DNA of 64,000 nucleotides from an uncultured Bacilli bacterium (GCA_934140575.1 CAKPBJ010000004.1:1-64000), one strand, 5' to 3'. Shown: positions 42,223-51,226, numbered from the stretch's first letter. Numbers and translations: made by a program. Notes: generated by a model not told the origin, from the letters alone.

Positions 42223-42666
42223 TTAGATCACCTCAGCTTTACTTCCTGCCTCTTTAATCTTTTCTAATGCACTAGTTGAAAATTTATTAGCTTGAATAGT
42301 AATTTTCTTTTCAAGTTTACCATTTCCTAGTACTTTAACTCCATCTAATTGTTTTTTTAATAAACCAGTATCTTTTAATAATGCTGGTGTAACTACTGTT
42401 CCATCTTCAAAAACGTTTAAGTCTTCTACATTGATTGTTGCATAAACAGTTTTGAACTTAGCGTTTTTAAATCCTCTTTTAGGGATTCTTCTATATAATG
42501 GTAATTGTCCACCTTCAAATACTGGGTTGATACTACCACCACTACGTGCTTTTTGTCCTTTTTGTCCGCGACCACTTGTTTTACCAAGACCACTACCTGA
42601 TCCACGTCCTACACGTTTCTTTGCATGAGTAGCACCGATATTTTTTTCTAATTCATGTAACTTCAT
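42223..42666 (-). CDS. rplO: 50S ribosomal protein L15
   Basis: 147 residues. KKRVGRGSGSGLGKTSGRGQKGQKARSGG and FEGGQLPLYRRIPKRGF. Its ATG overlaps the rpsE stop, so no rpmD gene lies between, in contrast to most Bacillota. Confidence 0.98.
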   Translation of the reverse strand: MKLHELEKNIGATHAKKRVGRGSGSGLGKTSGRGQKGQKARSGGSINPVFEGGQLPLYRRIPKRGFKNAKFKTVYATINVEDLNVFEDGTVVTPALLKDTGLLKKQLDGVKVLGNGKLEKKITIQANKFSTSALEKIKEAGSKAEVI

Positions 42667-43172
42667 TATCCTAATATCTCCTCTACTGTTTTTCCGCGAA
42701 GTGCAGCAACTTCTTCTACAGTCTTTATTGACTTTAATGCATTCATTGCAGCTCTTGCCATATTTAATTTTGTTCTTGCTCCTAGTGATTTAGATACAAC
42801 ATCACGAACTCCTGCTAAATCTAAGATAGCACGAACTGATCCACCAGCGATAACACCAGTACCTGCAGCAGCAGGCTTGATGATTACTCTAGCAGCTCCA
42901 GCTGTACCAATTGCTTCATGTGCAACTGTTCTTCCTTCGATTAGAGGGATTGTGATAATATTCTTGTTTGCATCTTGTAATGCTTTTTTGATTGCATCAG
43001 GTACTTCGTTTGCTTTTCCAATACCTAATCCAACTTTACCTTTACGATCTCCGATAACAACTGTTGCAGAATATCTTCTTTGACGTCCACCTTTGTTAAC
43101 TTTAACAACGCTTTTAACATCAATTACTAATTCTTCGAATTGTTTTTCTTTAGAGTCATTTCTCTTTTGCAT
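42666..43172 (-). CDS. rpsE: 30S ribosomal protein S5
   Basis: 168 residues. KVNKGGRQRRYSATVVIGDRKGKVGLGIGKA in the dsRNA-binding half, then GTAGAARVIIKPAAAGTGVIAGG. Involved in decoding accuracy. Thirteen bases after rplR. Confidence 0.98.
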   Translation of the reverse strand: MQKRNDSKEKQFEELVIDVKSVVKVNKGGRQRRYSATVVIGDRKGKVGLGIGKANEVPDAIKKALQDANKNIITIPLIEGRTVAHEAIGTAGAARVIIKPAAAGTGVIAGGSVRAILDLAGVRDVVSKSLGARTKLNMARAAMNALKSIKTVEEVAALRGKTVEEILG

Positions 43173-43184
43173 ATTACCCTCCTA

Positions 43185-43547
43185 TTAGAATTCTAATCCG
43201 TTTTCACGTGCAGCTTCAGCTAAAGCTTTAACACGTCCGTGATAAAGGTAACCACCTCTATCAAATACTACTTTTGTAATTTTAGCTTTTGTAGCTTTTT
43301 CAGCGATTGCTTTTCCAACAACCTTAGCTGCTTCTACATTACTTCCATTTTCAATTTTTAGATCTTTATCTAATGAGGAAGCTGATACAAGAGTAGTTCT
43401 AGTTTCATCATCTATGATTTGTGCATAAATTCCATTATTAGAACGGAATACACATAATCTTGGTATAGCGCTTGTTCCCATTAATGTTTTACGAATTCTT
43501 TCGTGACGAGATTCACGCATTTTATTACGAGATTCTTTTTTAATCAT
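43185..43547 (-). CDS. rplR: 50S ribosomal protein L18
   Basis: 120 residues. RHERIRKTLMGTSAIPRLCVFRSN, YAQIIDDE and VFDRGGYLYHGRVKALAEAARENGL. Binds 5S rRNA. Confidence 0.98.
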   Translation of the reverse strand: MIKKESRNKMRESRHERIRKTLMGTSAIPRLCVFRSNNGIYAQIIDDETRTTLVSASSLDKDLKIENGSNVEAAKVVGKAIAEKATKAKITKVVFDRGGYLYHGRVKALAEAARENGLEF

Positions 43548-43571
43548 ATAACTTTTCTCCCTTCCTACTTA

Positions 43572-44102
43572 TTAAGCAGCTTTCTTTCCTTCTTTACGAC
43601 GAATATGTTCATCTTTATATCTGATACCTTTTCCTTTATATGGTTCAGGTTGTCTTACTTTTCTAATATTAGCTGCAAATTCTCCAACTAACATTTTATT
43701 AATACCTTTAACTTTGATTTCAGTATTACTTACTGATTCAACTGTAAGTCCTTCTGGTACTTCCATTTCAACTGGATGTGAATATCCAGCATTAATTACT
43801 AATTTCTTTCCTTGAACATTGAAACGATAACCAACACCAACTATTTCTAGTCCTTTTTCATAACCATTAGTTACACCAATAATCATGTTTTCAACTAAAG
43901 CATTCATTGTTCCATGCATTGCTTTAGCATTCTCGTTTGCACGTGCAAATGTTAATTTGTTACCTTCAATATTCATTGTAATGTCTTTTAACATTGGTTG
44001 AGTTAATGTTCCTTTTGGTCCTTTAACTGTTACAACGTTATCAGCATTTTCAACTGTAACTCCTTCTGGAATTGTAATAATACGATTTCCAATACGGCTC
44101 AT
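43572..44102 (-). CDS. rplF: 50S ribosomal protein L6
   Basis: 176 residues. SRIGNRIITIPEGVTV, VVTVKGPKGTL and the C-terminal RQPEPYKGKGIRYKDEHIRRKEGKKA signature. Two homologous domains near the factor-binding centre. Confidence 0.98.
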   Translation of the reverse strand: MSRIGNRIITIPEGVTVENADNVVTVKGPKGTLTQPMLKDITMNIEGNKLTFARANENAKAMHGTMNALVENMIIGVTNGYEKGLEIVGVGYRFNVQGKKLVINAGYSHPVEMEVPEGLTVESVSNTEIKVKGINKMLVGEFAANIRKVRQPEPYKGKGIRYKDEHIRRKEGKKAA

Positions 44103-44131
44103 AATGACACCTCCTTATATTTTTATATTTA

Positions 44132-44533
44132 TTACCAAATATAAGCTAGAACTTCTCCACCTATATTTTGTTTACGAGCTTCTTTATCTGTCATAATTCC
44201 TTTAGATGTTGAAATGATTGCGATTCCTAATCCGTTTAAAACTTTTGGAATTTCATCATTTTTTGCATATACACGAAGTCCTGGTTTGGAAATTCTCTTT
44301 AAACCAGTGATAACTCTTTCTTTTTTATCAGTATATTTTAAAGTTAAAACTATTGTTCCTTGAGCGTCATCACTGTCAATCTTATAATCTTTTATAAATC
44401 CTTCTTCTTTTAAAATCTTAGCGATTTCTTTTTTTATGTTAGAAGCTGGAACTTTTACTTCTTCATAACGCATTTGGTTAGCATTACGAATTCTTGTTAA
44501 CATATCTGCAATTGTATCAGTTACTACTGCCAT
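44132..44533 (-). CDS. rpsH: 30S ribosomal protein S8
   Basis: 133 residues from ATG 44533 (MAVVTDTIADMLTRIRNANQ), with AAAGGAGG upstream; an in-frame ATG 21 bases earlier has none. Ends with ISTSKGIMTDKEARKQNIGGEVLAYIW. Known translational repressor of the spc operon in E. coli. Confidence 0.97.
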   Translation of the reverse strand: MAVVTDTIADMLTRIRNANQMRYEEVKVPASNIKKEIAKILKEEGFIKDYKIDSDDAQGTIVLTLKYTDKKERVITGLKRISKPGLRVYAKNDEIPKVLNGLGIAIISTSKGIMTDKEARKQNIGGEVLAYIW

Positions 44534-44554
44534 TATAATTTTCCTCCTTTCCAA

Positions 44555-44740
44555 TTACCAACTTGATTTTTTTATTCCTGGTATTTGTCCTTTATAAGCT
44601 AATTCACGGAAGCAAATACGGCAGATTCCGAATTTACTCATAACTGCGTGTGGACGACCGCAACGAGAACATCTTGTATATTCACGTACTTTGTATTTTT
44701 GTGGTCTATTAGCCTTTACTATCATACTTTTCTTTGCCAT
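44555..44740 (-). CDS. rpsN: 30S ribosomal protein S14, zinc type
   Basis: 61 residues from ATG 44740 (MAKKSMIVKANR); the longer frame upstream lies in the rplE end. Four Cys (C24, C27, C40, C43) in TRCSRCGRPHAV and GICRICF, so the zinc-binding type Z form. Confidence 0.97.
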   Translation of the reverse strand: MAKKSMIVKANRPQKYKVREYTRCSRCGRPHAVMSKFGICRICFRELAYKGQIPGIKKSSW

Positions 44741-44756
44741 AATATTCCTCCCATTT

Positions 44757-45296
44757 TTACTTTTTAAAAGGAATTCCAAGTCCATTTAATAAGTCGAATG
44801 ATTCTTCATTTGTTTTTGCTGTTGTAACAAATACGATATCCATACCGCGAACTTTTACAACATCATCGTAATTAATCTCTTGAAAGATTAATTGTTCTTT
44901 AATTCCCATTGTGTAGTTTCCTCTACCATCAAATGCTTTTGAACTAACTCCACGGAAATCTCTTACACCTGGAAGTGATATTGATACTAACTTGTCAATA
45001 AAGTTATACATATTATCTCCTCTTAGTGTTACTTTACAACCAATTGCTTGACCTTCTCTTACTTTAAATCCAGCGATTGATTTTTTTGCTTTTGTTATTA
45101 CTGGCTTTTGTCCAGAAATTAATGTTAAATCATGAACTGCTGCTTCTAATAATTTAGAGTTTGTAGTTGCATCACCAACACCCATATTAATAACAACTTT
45201 TTCAAGTCTTGGAACTTGCATTATTGACTTATAATTATATTTTTCTTGTAAACTTGGAACTACTTCATTTAAGTATTTCTCTTTTAGGCGGTTCAT
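44757..45296 (-). CDS. rplE: 50S ribosomal protein L5
   Basis: 179 residues. VPRLEKVVINMGVGDA, SGQKPVITKAKKSIAGFKVREG, SLPGVRDFRGVSSKAFDGRGNY and DIVFVTTA. Binds 5S rRNA and contacts P-site tRNA. Confidence 0.98.
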   Translation of the reverse strand: MNRLKEKYLNEVVPSLQEKYNYKSIMQVPRLEKVVINMGVGDATTNSKLLEAAVHDLTLISGQKPVITKAKKSIAGFKVREGQAIGCKVTLRGDNMYNFIDKLVSISLPGVRDFRGVSSKAFDGRGNYTMGIKEQLIFQEINYDDVVKVRGMDIVFVTTAKTNEESFDLLNGLGIPFKK

Positions 45297-45313
45297 AATT
45301 ACCCTCCTTCCAA

Positions 45314-45625
45314 TTAATCAATTTTTTCGTTTGATTTTTTTGCTATTCTTATTTTTTTACCTGTTTTTTCATCAGTTGTATGTCCTATTCTAGTTCTTTT
45401 TTTAGTTTTAGGATCAACAATCATAACATTTGATGCATTTATTGGTGCAGCTACATCAATTATTCCACCTGTTTCAGTGCTAGTTGGTTTTTGATGTTTC
45501 TTAACCATATGTACACCTTCAACGATAACTTTATTTTCGTTTCTTAATGTTTTAACGATTTTTCCTGTTTTACCTTTATCAGAACCAGTGATAACTACAA
45601 CTTCATCTCCTACTTTAAAGTTCAT
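45314..45625 (-). CDS. rplX: 50S ribosomal protein L24
   Basis: 103 residues. KOW motif GDEVVVITGSDKGKTGKIVKTL, then VEGVHMVKKHQKPT. Assembly initiator of the large subunit. Spaced 13-17 bases from both neighbours. Confidence 0.97.
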   Translation of the reverse strand: MNFKVGDEVVVITGSDKGKTGKIVKTLRNENKVIVEGVHMVKKHQKPTSTETGGIIDVAAPINASNVMIVDPKTKKRTRIGHTTDEKTGKKIRIAKKSNEKID

Positions 45626-45638
45626 ATTTATCCTCCTC

Positions 45639-46007
45639 TTATAGTACTTCTTTTGCTAAAGAAACAATTTTCATGTAATCTTTATCACGAAGTTCTCTTG
45701 CTACTGGTCCAAAGATACGAGTTCCTACTGGACTCTTGTCATCACGAATGATAACGCAAGCATTGTCATCGAACTTAATGTAACTTCCATCTTCACGACG
45801 AACGCCTTGACGACTACGAACGATAACTGCTTTTACAACTTTTCCTTTTGGTACTGGTGAGTTAGGAATTGCGCTTTTAACTGTTCCAACTACTACATCA
45901 CCAATGTTACCTGTTTTTACTTTACTTCCACCTAATACACGAATTACTAAAAGTTCACGTGCACCAGAGTTGTCAGCAACCTTCATACGGCTTTCTTGTT
46001 GTAACAT
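45639..46007 (-). CDS. rplN: 50S ribosomal protein L14
   Basis: 122 residues. LQQESRMKVADNSGARELLVIRVLGGS, VVKAVIVRSRQGVRREDGSYIKFDDNA and RIFGPVARELR. Standard. Confidence 0.98.
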   Translation of the reverse strand: MLQQESRMKVADNSGARELLVIRVLGGSKVKTGNIGDVVVGTVKSAIPNSPVPKGKVVKAVIVRSRQGVRREDGSYIKFDDNACVIIRDDKSPVGTRIFGPVARELRDKDYMKIVSLAKEVL

Positions 46008-46034
46008 AGATTATTCCTCCTTCTCATCTAAGCG

Positions 46035-46295
46035 TTAAATAATAACTGCTTCTTTTACTATTTCTTTTAAATAGAAATGTTTAGTTTTTGATAATGGTCT
46101 AGTTTCTACTATACGAACAGTATCTCCAACTTTTGCTATATTTTTTTCATCATGTACACAATATTTCTTTGAGCTTTTAACTCTTTTGTGATATAACGGA
46201 TGGTTTTTATAAGTTTCAACTAAAACACTGATTGTTTTATCATTAGTTGCGCTTACTACTTTTCCAACTAATTCTTTTCTTACTTTCTTTTCCAC
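46035..46295 (-). CDS. rpsQ: 30S ribosomal protein S17
   Basis: 86 residues. RKELVGKVVSATNDKTISVLVETYKNHPLYHKRVKSSKKY-type OB fold and GDTVRIVETRPLSKTKHFYL. Standard length. Confidence 0.98.
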   Translation of the reverse strand: MEKKVRKELVGKVVSATNDKTISVLVETYKNHPLYHKRVKSSKKYCVHDEKNIAKVGDTVRIVETRPLSKTKHFYLKEIVKEAVII

Positions 46296-46306
46296 TTTAT
46301 ATCCTC

Positions 46307-46501
46307 CTATTCGTTAATCTCACGTTCTTTTAGAACGGTTTTCATTCTTGCAACGGTGTGTCTTAAATCTCTAATTCTAGAAGGTTTTTCTAAATTACCT
46401 GTTGCTTGTTGAAAACGTAAATTGAATAGTTCTTCTTTTGCTTCAACTAATTTTTTGTTGATTTCTTCAGTTGATAATTCTCTAATCTCTTTAACCTTCA
46501 T
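46307..46501 (-). CDS. rpmC: 50S ribosomal protein L29
   Basis: 64 residues from ATG 46501 (MKVKEIRELSTEEINKKL), preceded by GGTGGTGA; the upstream in-frame ATG at 46516 lies well inside rplP. LRFQQATGNLEKPSRIRDLRHTVARMKT is diagnostic. Start overlaps the rplP end by 11 bases. Confidence 0.96.
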   Translation of the reverse strand: MKVKEIRELSTEEINKKLVEAKEELFNLRFQQATGNLEKPSRIRDLRHTVARMKTVLKEREINE

Positions 46502-46922
46502 TTGATTCACCACCATTTTCTTTTTTTACAAATTTTGTTGTTACTGGTAGTTTATGAGAAGCAAGTCTTAATGCTTCACGTGCAGTTGCTTCATCAACAC
46601 CTGCTATTTCGAACATTATTTTTCCTTCTTTAACTACTGCAACCCATCCTTCAACATTACCTTTACCTTTACCTTGTCTTGTACCGATAGGCTTTTTAGT
46701 TAATGGCATATGTGGGAAGATGTTTATCCAAACTTTTCCACCACGTTTCATGTAACGAGTCATAGCTACACGAGCAGCTTCGATTTGGTTTGCTGTAATC
46801 CAAGCACCTTCTTTTGCTTGAAGTCCATATTCACCGAAATGTAATTCTCTGTTTCCACGTGATCTTCCTTCGTAAGGTAATCTATGAACACGACGATATT
46901 TAGTTCTTGACGGTATTAACAT
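46491..46922 (-). CDS. rplP: 50S ribosomal protein L16
   Basis: 143 residues. RTKYRRVHRLPYEGRSRGN, FGEYGLQAKEGAWITANQIEAARVAMTRYMKRGGKVWI and RQGKGKGNVEGWVAVV. Organises the A-site region. Confidence 0.98.
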   Translation of the reverse strand: MLIPSRTKYRRVHRLPYEGRSRGNRELHFGEYGLQAKEGAWITANQIEAARVAMTRYMKRGGKVWINIFPHMPLTKKPIGTRQGKGKGNVEGWVAVVKEGKIMFEIAGVDEATAREALRLASHKLPVTTKFVKKENGGESNEG

Positions 46923-46923
46923 A

Positions 46924-47574
46924 TTAATTACCTCCTTTAGCCTTTTTGTTTAGGATTTCTCCCTTATAGATCCATACCTTTACACCAATTTTTCCGAATG
47001 TTGTGTCAGCTTCACTTGTAGCATAATCAACATCTGCTCTTAATGTATGTAGAGGAATAGTTCCTTCTGTATATCCTTCGCTACGAGCCATATCAGCTCC
47101 ACCTAAACGTCCAGATACACTTGTTTTAATTCCTTTAGCTCCTGCTTTCATAGCATTTCTAATTGCTCTTTTTTGAGCCATACGGAATGATGCTCTATTA
47201 GTAATTTGGTTTGCAATATTGTCTGCAACTAATTGAGCGTTTAAGTCTACTTTTTTAATATCAGCGATTGAGATTTGAACATTCTCGCCTGCAACCTTTG
47301 AAAGTTGTTTCTTTAATTTTTCAATTTCTTCTCCACCGTGTCCAATCATAACACCTGGTTTTGAAGTGTGGATAACAACTTCTGTTTTCTTAGCATTTCT
47401 TTCAATTTCAACTTTAGCAATTCCAGCATTAGTTAAATTTTTCTCTAAATATTCACGAATTTTAATATCTTTGTCTAAGAATTTTGAGAAATCTTTGTTA
47501 TTACTGTACCATTTTGCTTCCCAGTCTTTATTGATACCAAGTCTTAGTCCATTAGGATTTACCTTTTGTCCCAT
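46924..47574 (-). CDS. rpsC: 30S ribosomal protein S3
   Basis: 216 residues. GQKVNPNGLRLGINKDW, KH domain with KPGVMIGHGGEEIEKLKKQL, then GRLGGADMARSEGYTEGTIPLHTLRADVDYA. Part of the mRNA entry channel. Confidence 0.98.
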   Translation of the reverse strand: MGQKVNPNGLRLGINKDWEAKWYSNNKDFSKFLDKDIKIREYLEKNLTNAGIAKVEIERNAKKTEVVIHTSKPGVMIGHGGEEIEKLKKQLSKVAGENVQISIADIKKVDLNAQLVADNIANQITNRASFRMAQKRAIRNAMKAGAKGIKTSVSGRLGGADMARSEGYTEGTIPLHTLRADVDYATSEADTTFGKIGVKVWIYKGEILNKKAKGGN

Positions 47575-47589
47575 TCTGTTACCTCCTTA

Positions 47590-47925
47590 TTAGTTTTTTG
47601 TAGCCACTACTATATTAATGTGACTAGTTCTGTGATTTCTATGTCCTATGTGTGAACGTGAATCAAAAAAGTGACGTTTCATAACAGGACCAGCATCTAC
47701 TCTTGCTTCTTTAACATAAAGTGTTGTAGCATCTGCACCATTATTATTAACAGCGTTAGCAATAGCAGAATTTAAAACTTTTTTAGTTAATCTTGCTGAT
47801 TTATTATTAACATTTGTTAAGATGTTTAATGCTTCTTGTACACTTTTACCACGAATCATATCTGCAACTAATCTTGCTCTGATAGGTGATACTCGAAGAC
47901 CTTTAGCAATTGCTTTTGCTTCCAT
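47590..47925 (-). CDS. rplV: 50S ribosomal protein L22
   Basis: 111 residues. AKGLRVSPIRARLVADMIRGKSVQEAL and the tunnel-lining hairpin VDAGPVMKRHFFDSRSHIGHRNHRTSHI. The loop is His/Phe-rich (RHFFDSRSHIGH) where most relatives have RxxPRAxGRA, a visible departure at the exit-tunnel constriction. Confidence 0.96.
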   Translation of the reverse strand: MEAKAIAKGLRVSPIRARLVADMIRGKSVQEALNILTNVNNKSARLTKKVLNSAIANAVNNNGADATTLYVKEARVDAGPVMKRHFFDSRSHIGHRNHRTSHINIVVATKN

Positions 47926-47950
47926 TTTTTTACCCTCCTAGTCATTTCTA

Positions 47951-48217
47951 TTATTTTTTGTCTGAACCATGTCCACCAAATTTACGTGTTAATGCAAATT
48001 CTCCTAATTTGTGTCCAACCATATCTTCAGTTACATAAACTGGAATAAATTCTTTTCCGTTATGTACTGCAAATGTGTGTCCAATAAAATCAGGAAAAAT
48101 AGTGGAACGGCGTGACCAAGTTTTAATGACTTCTTTTTTTCCAGACTTATTTAATTCTTGAACCTTTTTTAATAATCTATCGAATACATAAGGTCCTTTT
48201 TTTAAACTTCTTGCCAT
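47951..48217 (-). CDS. rpsS: 30S ribosomal protein S19
   Basis: 88 residues. ARSLKKGPYVFDRLLKKV, KTWSRRSTIFPDFIGHTFAVHNGKEFIPVY and MVGHKLGEFALTRKFGGHG. Head protein contacting S13. Confidence 0.98.
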   Translation of the reverse strand: MARSLKKGPYVFDRLLKKVQELNKSGKKEVIKTWSRRSTIFPDFIGHTFAVHNGKEFIPVYVTEDMVGHKLGEFALTRKFGGHGSDKK

Positions 48218-48234
48218 TTTTTAATCATCCTTTC

Positions 48235-49065
48235 CTATTTACTATTGCGACGACGTACTATGAACTTGTCAGATTGTTTTTTCTTACGTGTCTTTAATCC
48301 AAGTGCTGGTTTACCCCAAGGTGTCATTGGTGCTTTACGTCCAATTGGTGCACGTCCTTCACCACCACCATGTGGATGGTCATTTGGATTCATAACTGAA
48401 CCACGAACTGTTGGTCTAATACCCATGTGACGTTTACGTCCAGCTTTTCCAACTTTAACAAGTGATGAGTCTTCGTTTCCAACTACACCAATTGTTGCAT
48501 AACATGTACCTAACACTTTTCTTTGTTCTCCACTTGATAAACGAATCATAACGTAATTTCCTTCACGACCTAGGATTTGTGCTGATGTACCAGCACTTCT
48601 TGCTAGTTCTCCACCTTTTCCAGGACGTAATTCGATGTTGTGAATCATTGTACCAACAGGAATACTCATAATTGGTAATGCGTTACCAACTTTGATATCT
48701 GCCTTTTCTCCAGATTCAACTGTTGCTCCTACTTCTAATCCTTTTGGAGCAATAATGTATCTCTTTTCTCCATCTGCATAATTGATTAATGCAATATTTG
48801 CAGTTCTATTTGGATCATATTCAATACTTGCTACTTTTCCAGGTACGTTTAATTTATTTCTTTTAAAATCAATAATACGATATTTTCTTTTTACTCCGCC
48901 ACCTTGATGACGAACAGTTATCTTACCTTGATTGTTACGACCACTGTTTTTCTTTACAGTAACTAATAGTGATTTTTCTGGAGTGCTAGTAGTTATTACT
49001 TCATTTACTAATGCACTCATCTTTCTACGTCCTGGTGTAGTAGGTTTATAATTTCTGATTGCCAT
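48235..49065 (-). CDS. rplB: 50S ribosomal protein L2
   Basis: 276 residues. NSGRNNQGKITVRHQGGGVKRKYRIIDF and the peptidyl-transferase loop RGSVMNPNDHPHGGGEGRAPIGRKAPMTPWGKP. Standard. Confidence 0.99.
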   Translation of the reverse strand: MAIRNYKPTTPGRRKMSALVNEVITTSTPEKSLLVTVKKNSGRNNQGKITVRHQGGGVKRKYRIIDFKRNKLNVPGKVASIEYDPNRTANIALINYADGEKRYIIAPKGLEVGATVESGEKADIKVGNALPIMSIPVGTMIHNIELRPGKGGELARSAGTSAQILGREGNYVMIRLSSGEQRKVLGTCYATIGVVGNEDSSLVKVGKAGRKRHMGIRPTVRGSVMNPNDHPHGGGEGRAPIGRKAPMTPWGKPALGLKTRKKKQSDKFIVRRRNSK

Positions 49066-49081
49066 AATTTATTTCCTCCTT

Positions 49082-49366
49082 CTAACCAAGATCAATTGTT
49101 TGTCCTTCTGCAAGTGTAACAATTGCTTTTTTTGAACGATTAGTTAATCCAGTATAACGACCAACTCTTCTTTTCTTTGGTTTAACATTCATTGTTCTAA
49201 TTGATGTTACTTTAACATTGAATATTTTTTCAATTGCTTCTTTTATTTCAATTTTGTTTGCTTTTGGATCAACTTTAAAAGTATATTTTCCTTCGCTTCT
49301 AGCTGCTTCTGATTTTTCAGTAATAACTGGTGCTTTGATTATTTCTAAATATTTAGTATCTTTCAT
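49082..49366 (-). CDS. rplW: 50S ribosomal protein L23
   Basis: 94 residues. LEIIKAPVITEKSEAARSEGKYTF, KEAIEKIFNVKVTSIRTMNVKPKKRRVG. Docking site for trigger factor and SRP at the tunnel exit. ATG overlaps the rplD stop. Confidence 0.98.
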   Translation of the reverse strand: MKDTKYLEIIKAPVITEKSEAARSEGKYTFKVDPKANKIEIKEAIEKIFNVKVTSIRTMNVKPKKRRVGRYTGLTNRSKKAIVTLAEGQTIDLG

Positions 49367-49992
49367 TATTTAAGCACCTCCTCGATAAATTTTAAGGCAT
49401 CTTCTGTAACTACCATTACATCAGTTCCTACAATATCTAACACATTAATTTCATCTGCTAAAATTAATACTAGATTTTTTAAATTTCTTGATGCAAGAAT
49501 TAAATTTTCATCAAATTCTTTAACAACAAGTAAGACTTTCTTATCAGCTACTTTTAAGCCTTCTAAAATAGCTTTCATATCTTTTGTCTTAGGAGTTTTT
49601 ATTTCTAAGTTTTCTAATACTACTAACTCTTTATTAGCTGCTTTTTCAGATAATGCTGATTTGATTGCTAATTGTCTTTCTTTTCTATTTTGTTTTTTGC
49701 TATAGTCTCTTGGTACTGGAGTTCCATAATTTCCTCCACCTACCCATTGAACGGCTCTAATTGAACCTTGACGAGCATGCCCAGTTCCTTTTTGTCTCCA
49801 TGGCTTTCTTCCTCCACCAGAAACCTCTGAACGATTTTTTGTTTTATGTGTACCTTGTCTTAATGATGCCATTGATAAAATGATTGCATCTGTTAAAACG
49901 TTTTTGTTTGGCGTAATTCCAAATATTTCTTCATTTAAATTAATGTCCTTTACTTTTTCACCTTTAAGATTTAAAAGTTCTACTTTTTTCAT
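49366..49992 (-). CDS. rplD: 50S ribosomal protein L4
   Basis: 208 residues. LRQGTHKTKNRSEVSGGGRKPWRQKGTGHARQGSIRAVQWVGGG (the tunnel loop) and the Rossmann-like C-terminal half. Probable autoregulator of the S10 operon through the leader. Separated from rplC by 67 bases, the widest gap in the cluster. Confidence 0.98.
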   Translation of the reverse strand: MKKVELLNLKGEKVKDINLNEEIFGITPNKNVLTDAIILSMASLRQGTHKTKNRSEVSGGGRKPWRQKGTGHARQGSIRAVQWVGGGNYGTPVPRDYSKKQNRKERQLAIKSALSEKAANKELVVLENLEIKTPKTKDMKAILEGLKVADKKVLLVVKEFDENLILASRNLKNLVLILADEINVLDIVGTDVMVVTEDALKFIEEVLK

Positions 49993-50059
49993 CTACGATT
50001 CCTCCTTTCATCACTTTATACAATTTTTATTCTTTCTTTATTTATATACTGTGATGATT

Positions 50060-50776
50060 TTATTCTTCTGTTGTTTCTTCTGTAACTTCAGCAACTTCTT
50101 CAACTGTTGGTTCAGCATAACTTACAAGATTAGCTGCTTCTTTCTTTACAGTAGGTTTTTTAACTGCAGTACGAATCATTACTAATGATTTCTTTGGACC
50201 AGGGACATTACCCTTAACTAAAATTACGCTGTTTTCTGTATCGATTGATACAACTTCAAGATTTTGAACAGTTCTTTGAACATTACCCATTTGACCTGGC
50301 ATTTTCTTTCCTTTAAGTACGTGCATTGGTAACATTGTACCTAAAGAACCAACACCTCTATGATATTGAGAACCGTGTCCCATAGGACCTCTTGATTGAT
50401 TGTGACGTTTAATAACGCCTTGGAAACCTTTTCCTTTACTTGTTCCAGTAACATCAACAATTTCCCCTGCTTCGAAAATGTCCACACCAATAGTTTGACC
50501 TAAAGTGTAATCATTAACATTAACTCCTCTAATTTCTCTTAAGAAGCGCTTAGGTGTTGTGTTAGCTTTCTTTGTATGACCTAATTCTGGCTTGTTACTT
50601 AACTTTTCTCTAATAGTTTGAGTTCCAAGTTGAATTGCATCATATCCATCTTTTTCAACTGTTTTTATTTGAGTTACTACATTTGGCTCAACTTCAATTA
50701 CAGTAACTGGAATTAATTTACCCTCTTGAGTAAATACTTGTGTCATTCCAATTTTCTTACCTAAGATTCCTTTCAT
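50060..50776 (-). CDS. rplC: 50S ribosomal protein L3
   Basis: 238 residues from ATG 50776 (MKGILGKKIGMTQVF), with GGAGG upstream; an ATG at 50791 overlaps that site. GTSKGKGFQGVIKRHNQSRGPMGHGSQYHRGVGSLG is diagnostic. The last ~30 residues are an added Glu/Thr-rich acidic tail (EEVAEVTEETTEE), not present in B. subtilis L3. Confidence 0.97.
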   Translation of the reverse strand: MKGILGKKIGMTQVFTQEGKLIPVTVIEVEPNVVTQIKTVEKDGYDAIQLGTQTIREKLSNKPELGHTKKANTTPKRFLREIRGVNVNDYTLGQTIGVDIFEAGEIVDVTGTSKGKGFQGVIKRHNQSRGPMGHGSQYHRGVGSLGTMLPMHVLKGKKMPGQMGNVQRTVQNLEVVSIDTENSVILVKGNVPGPKKSLVMIRTAVKKPTVKKEAANLVSYAEPTVEEVAEVTEETTEE

Positions 50777-50790
50777 TACTTTTTCCTCCA

Positions 50791-51102
50791 TTATTTAGTT
50801 TTGATTTCGATATCTACACCGCTTGGTAAATCTAAGTGTGCTAATGCATCAATAGTTTCCTTGCTTGGATTTTTGATATCAATAAGTCTTTTGTGTGTAC
50901 GCATCTCGAATTGTTCACGAGAATCTTTGTATTTATGTACAGCTCTTAAAATTGTGAATTTTTCAACTTCTGTTGGAAGTGGTACTGGACCAGAGATTTG
51001 TCCACCAGATCTTCTTACAGTTTCAACAATTTTCTTTGCAGCATTATCAAGTATTCTGTGATCGTATGCTTTAATTCTTATACGAATTTTTTCTGTTGAC
51101 AT
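50791..51102 (-). CDS. rpsJ: 30S ribosomal protein S10
   Basis: 103 residues. IRIRIKAYDHRILDNAAKKIVETVRRSGG, SGPVPLPTEVEKFTILRA and FEMRTHKRLIDI. First gene of the cluster; also the NusE transcription factor in antitermination. AGGAGG upstream. Confidence 0.99.
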   Translation of the reverse strand: MSTEKIRIRIKAYDHRILDNAAKKIVETVRRSGGQISGPVPLPTEVEKFTILRAVHKYKDSREQFEMRTHKRLIDIKNPSKETIDALAHLDLPSGVDIEIKTK

Positions 51103-51220
51103 TTGAAATCCTCCTCTCGCCTATATCTAGTATAGACTTGCTCCGTAGCGAATAACCCGATAACCAATTATCAACTTAACCTGGTGTATCAGCAACCTCG
51201 CACATCTAAGCAGTCACACG
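51103..51220 (-). ncRNA. S10 operon leader RNA
   Basis: About 118 transcribed bases before rpsJ that are more GC-rich than the flanks and carry small hairpins: GATAA-TTGG-TTATC, and CTATA-CTAGA-TATAG just before the ribosome site. The block GCGAGGTTGCTGATACACC resembles S10 leaders of Bacillota, where L4 is thought to act on the RNA. Assigned by position and resemblance, not by a model search. Confidence 0.6.
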
Positions 51221-51226
51221 TATTAA

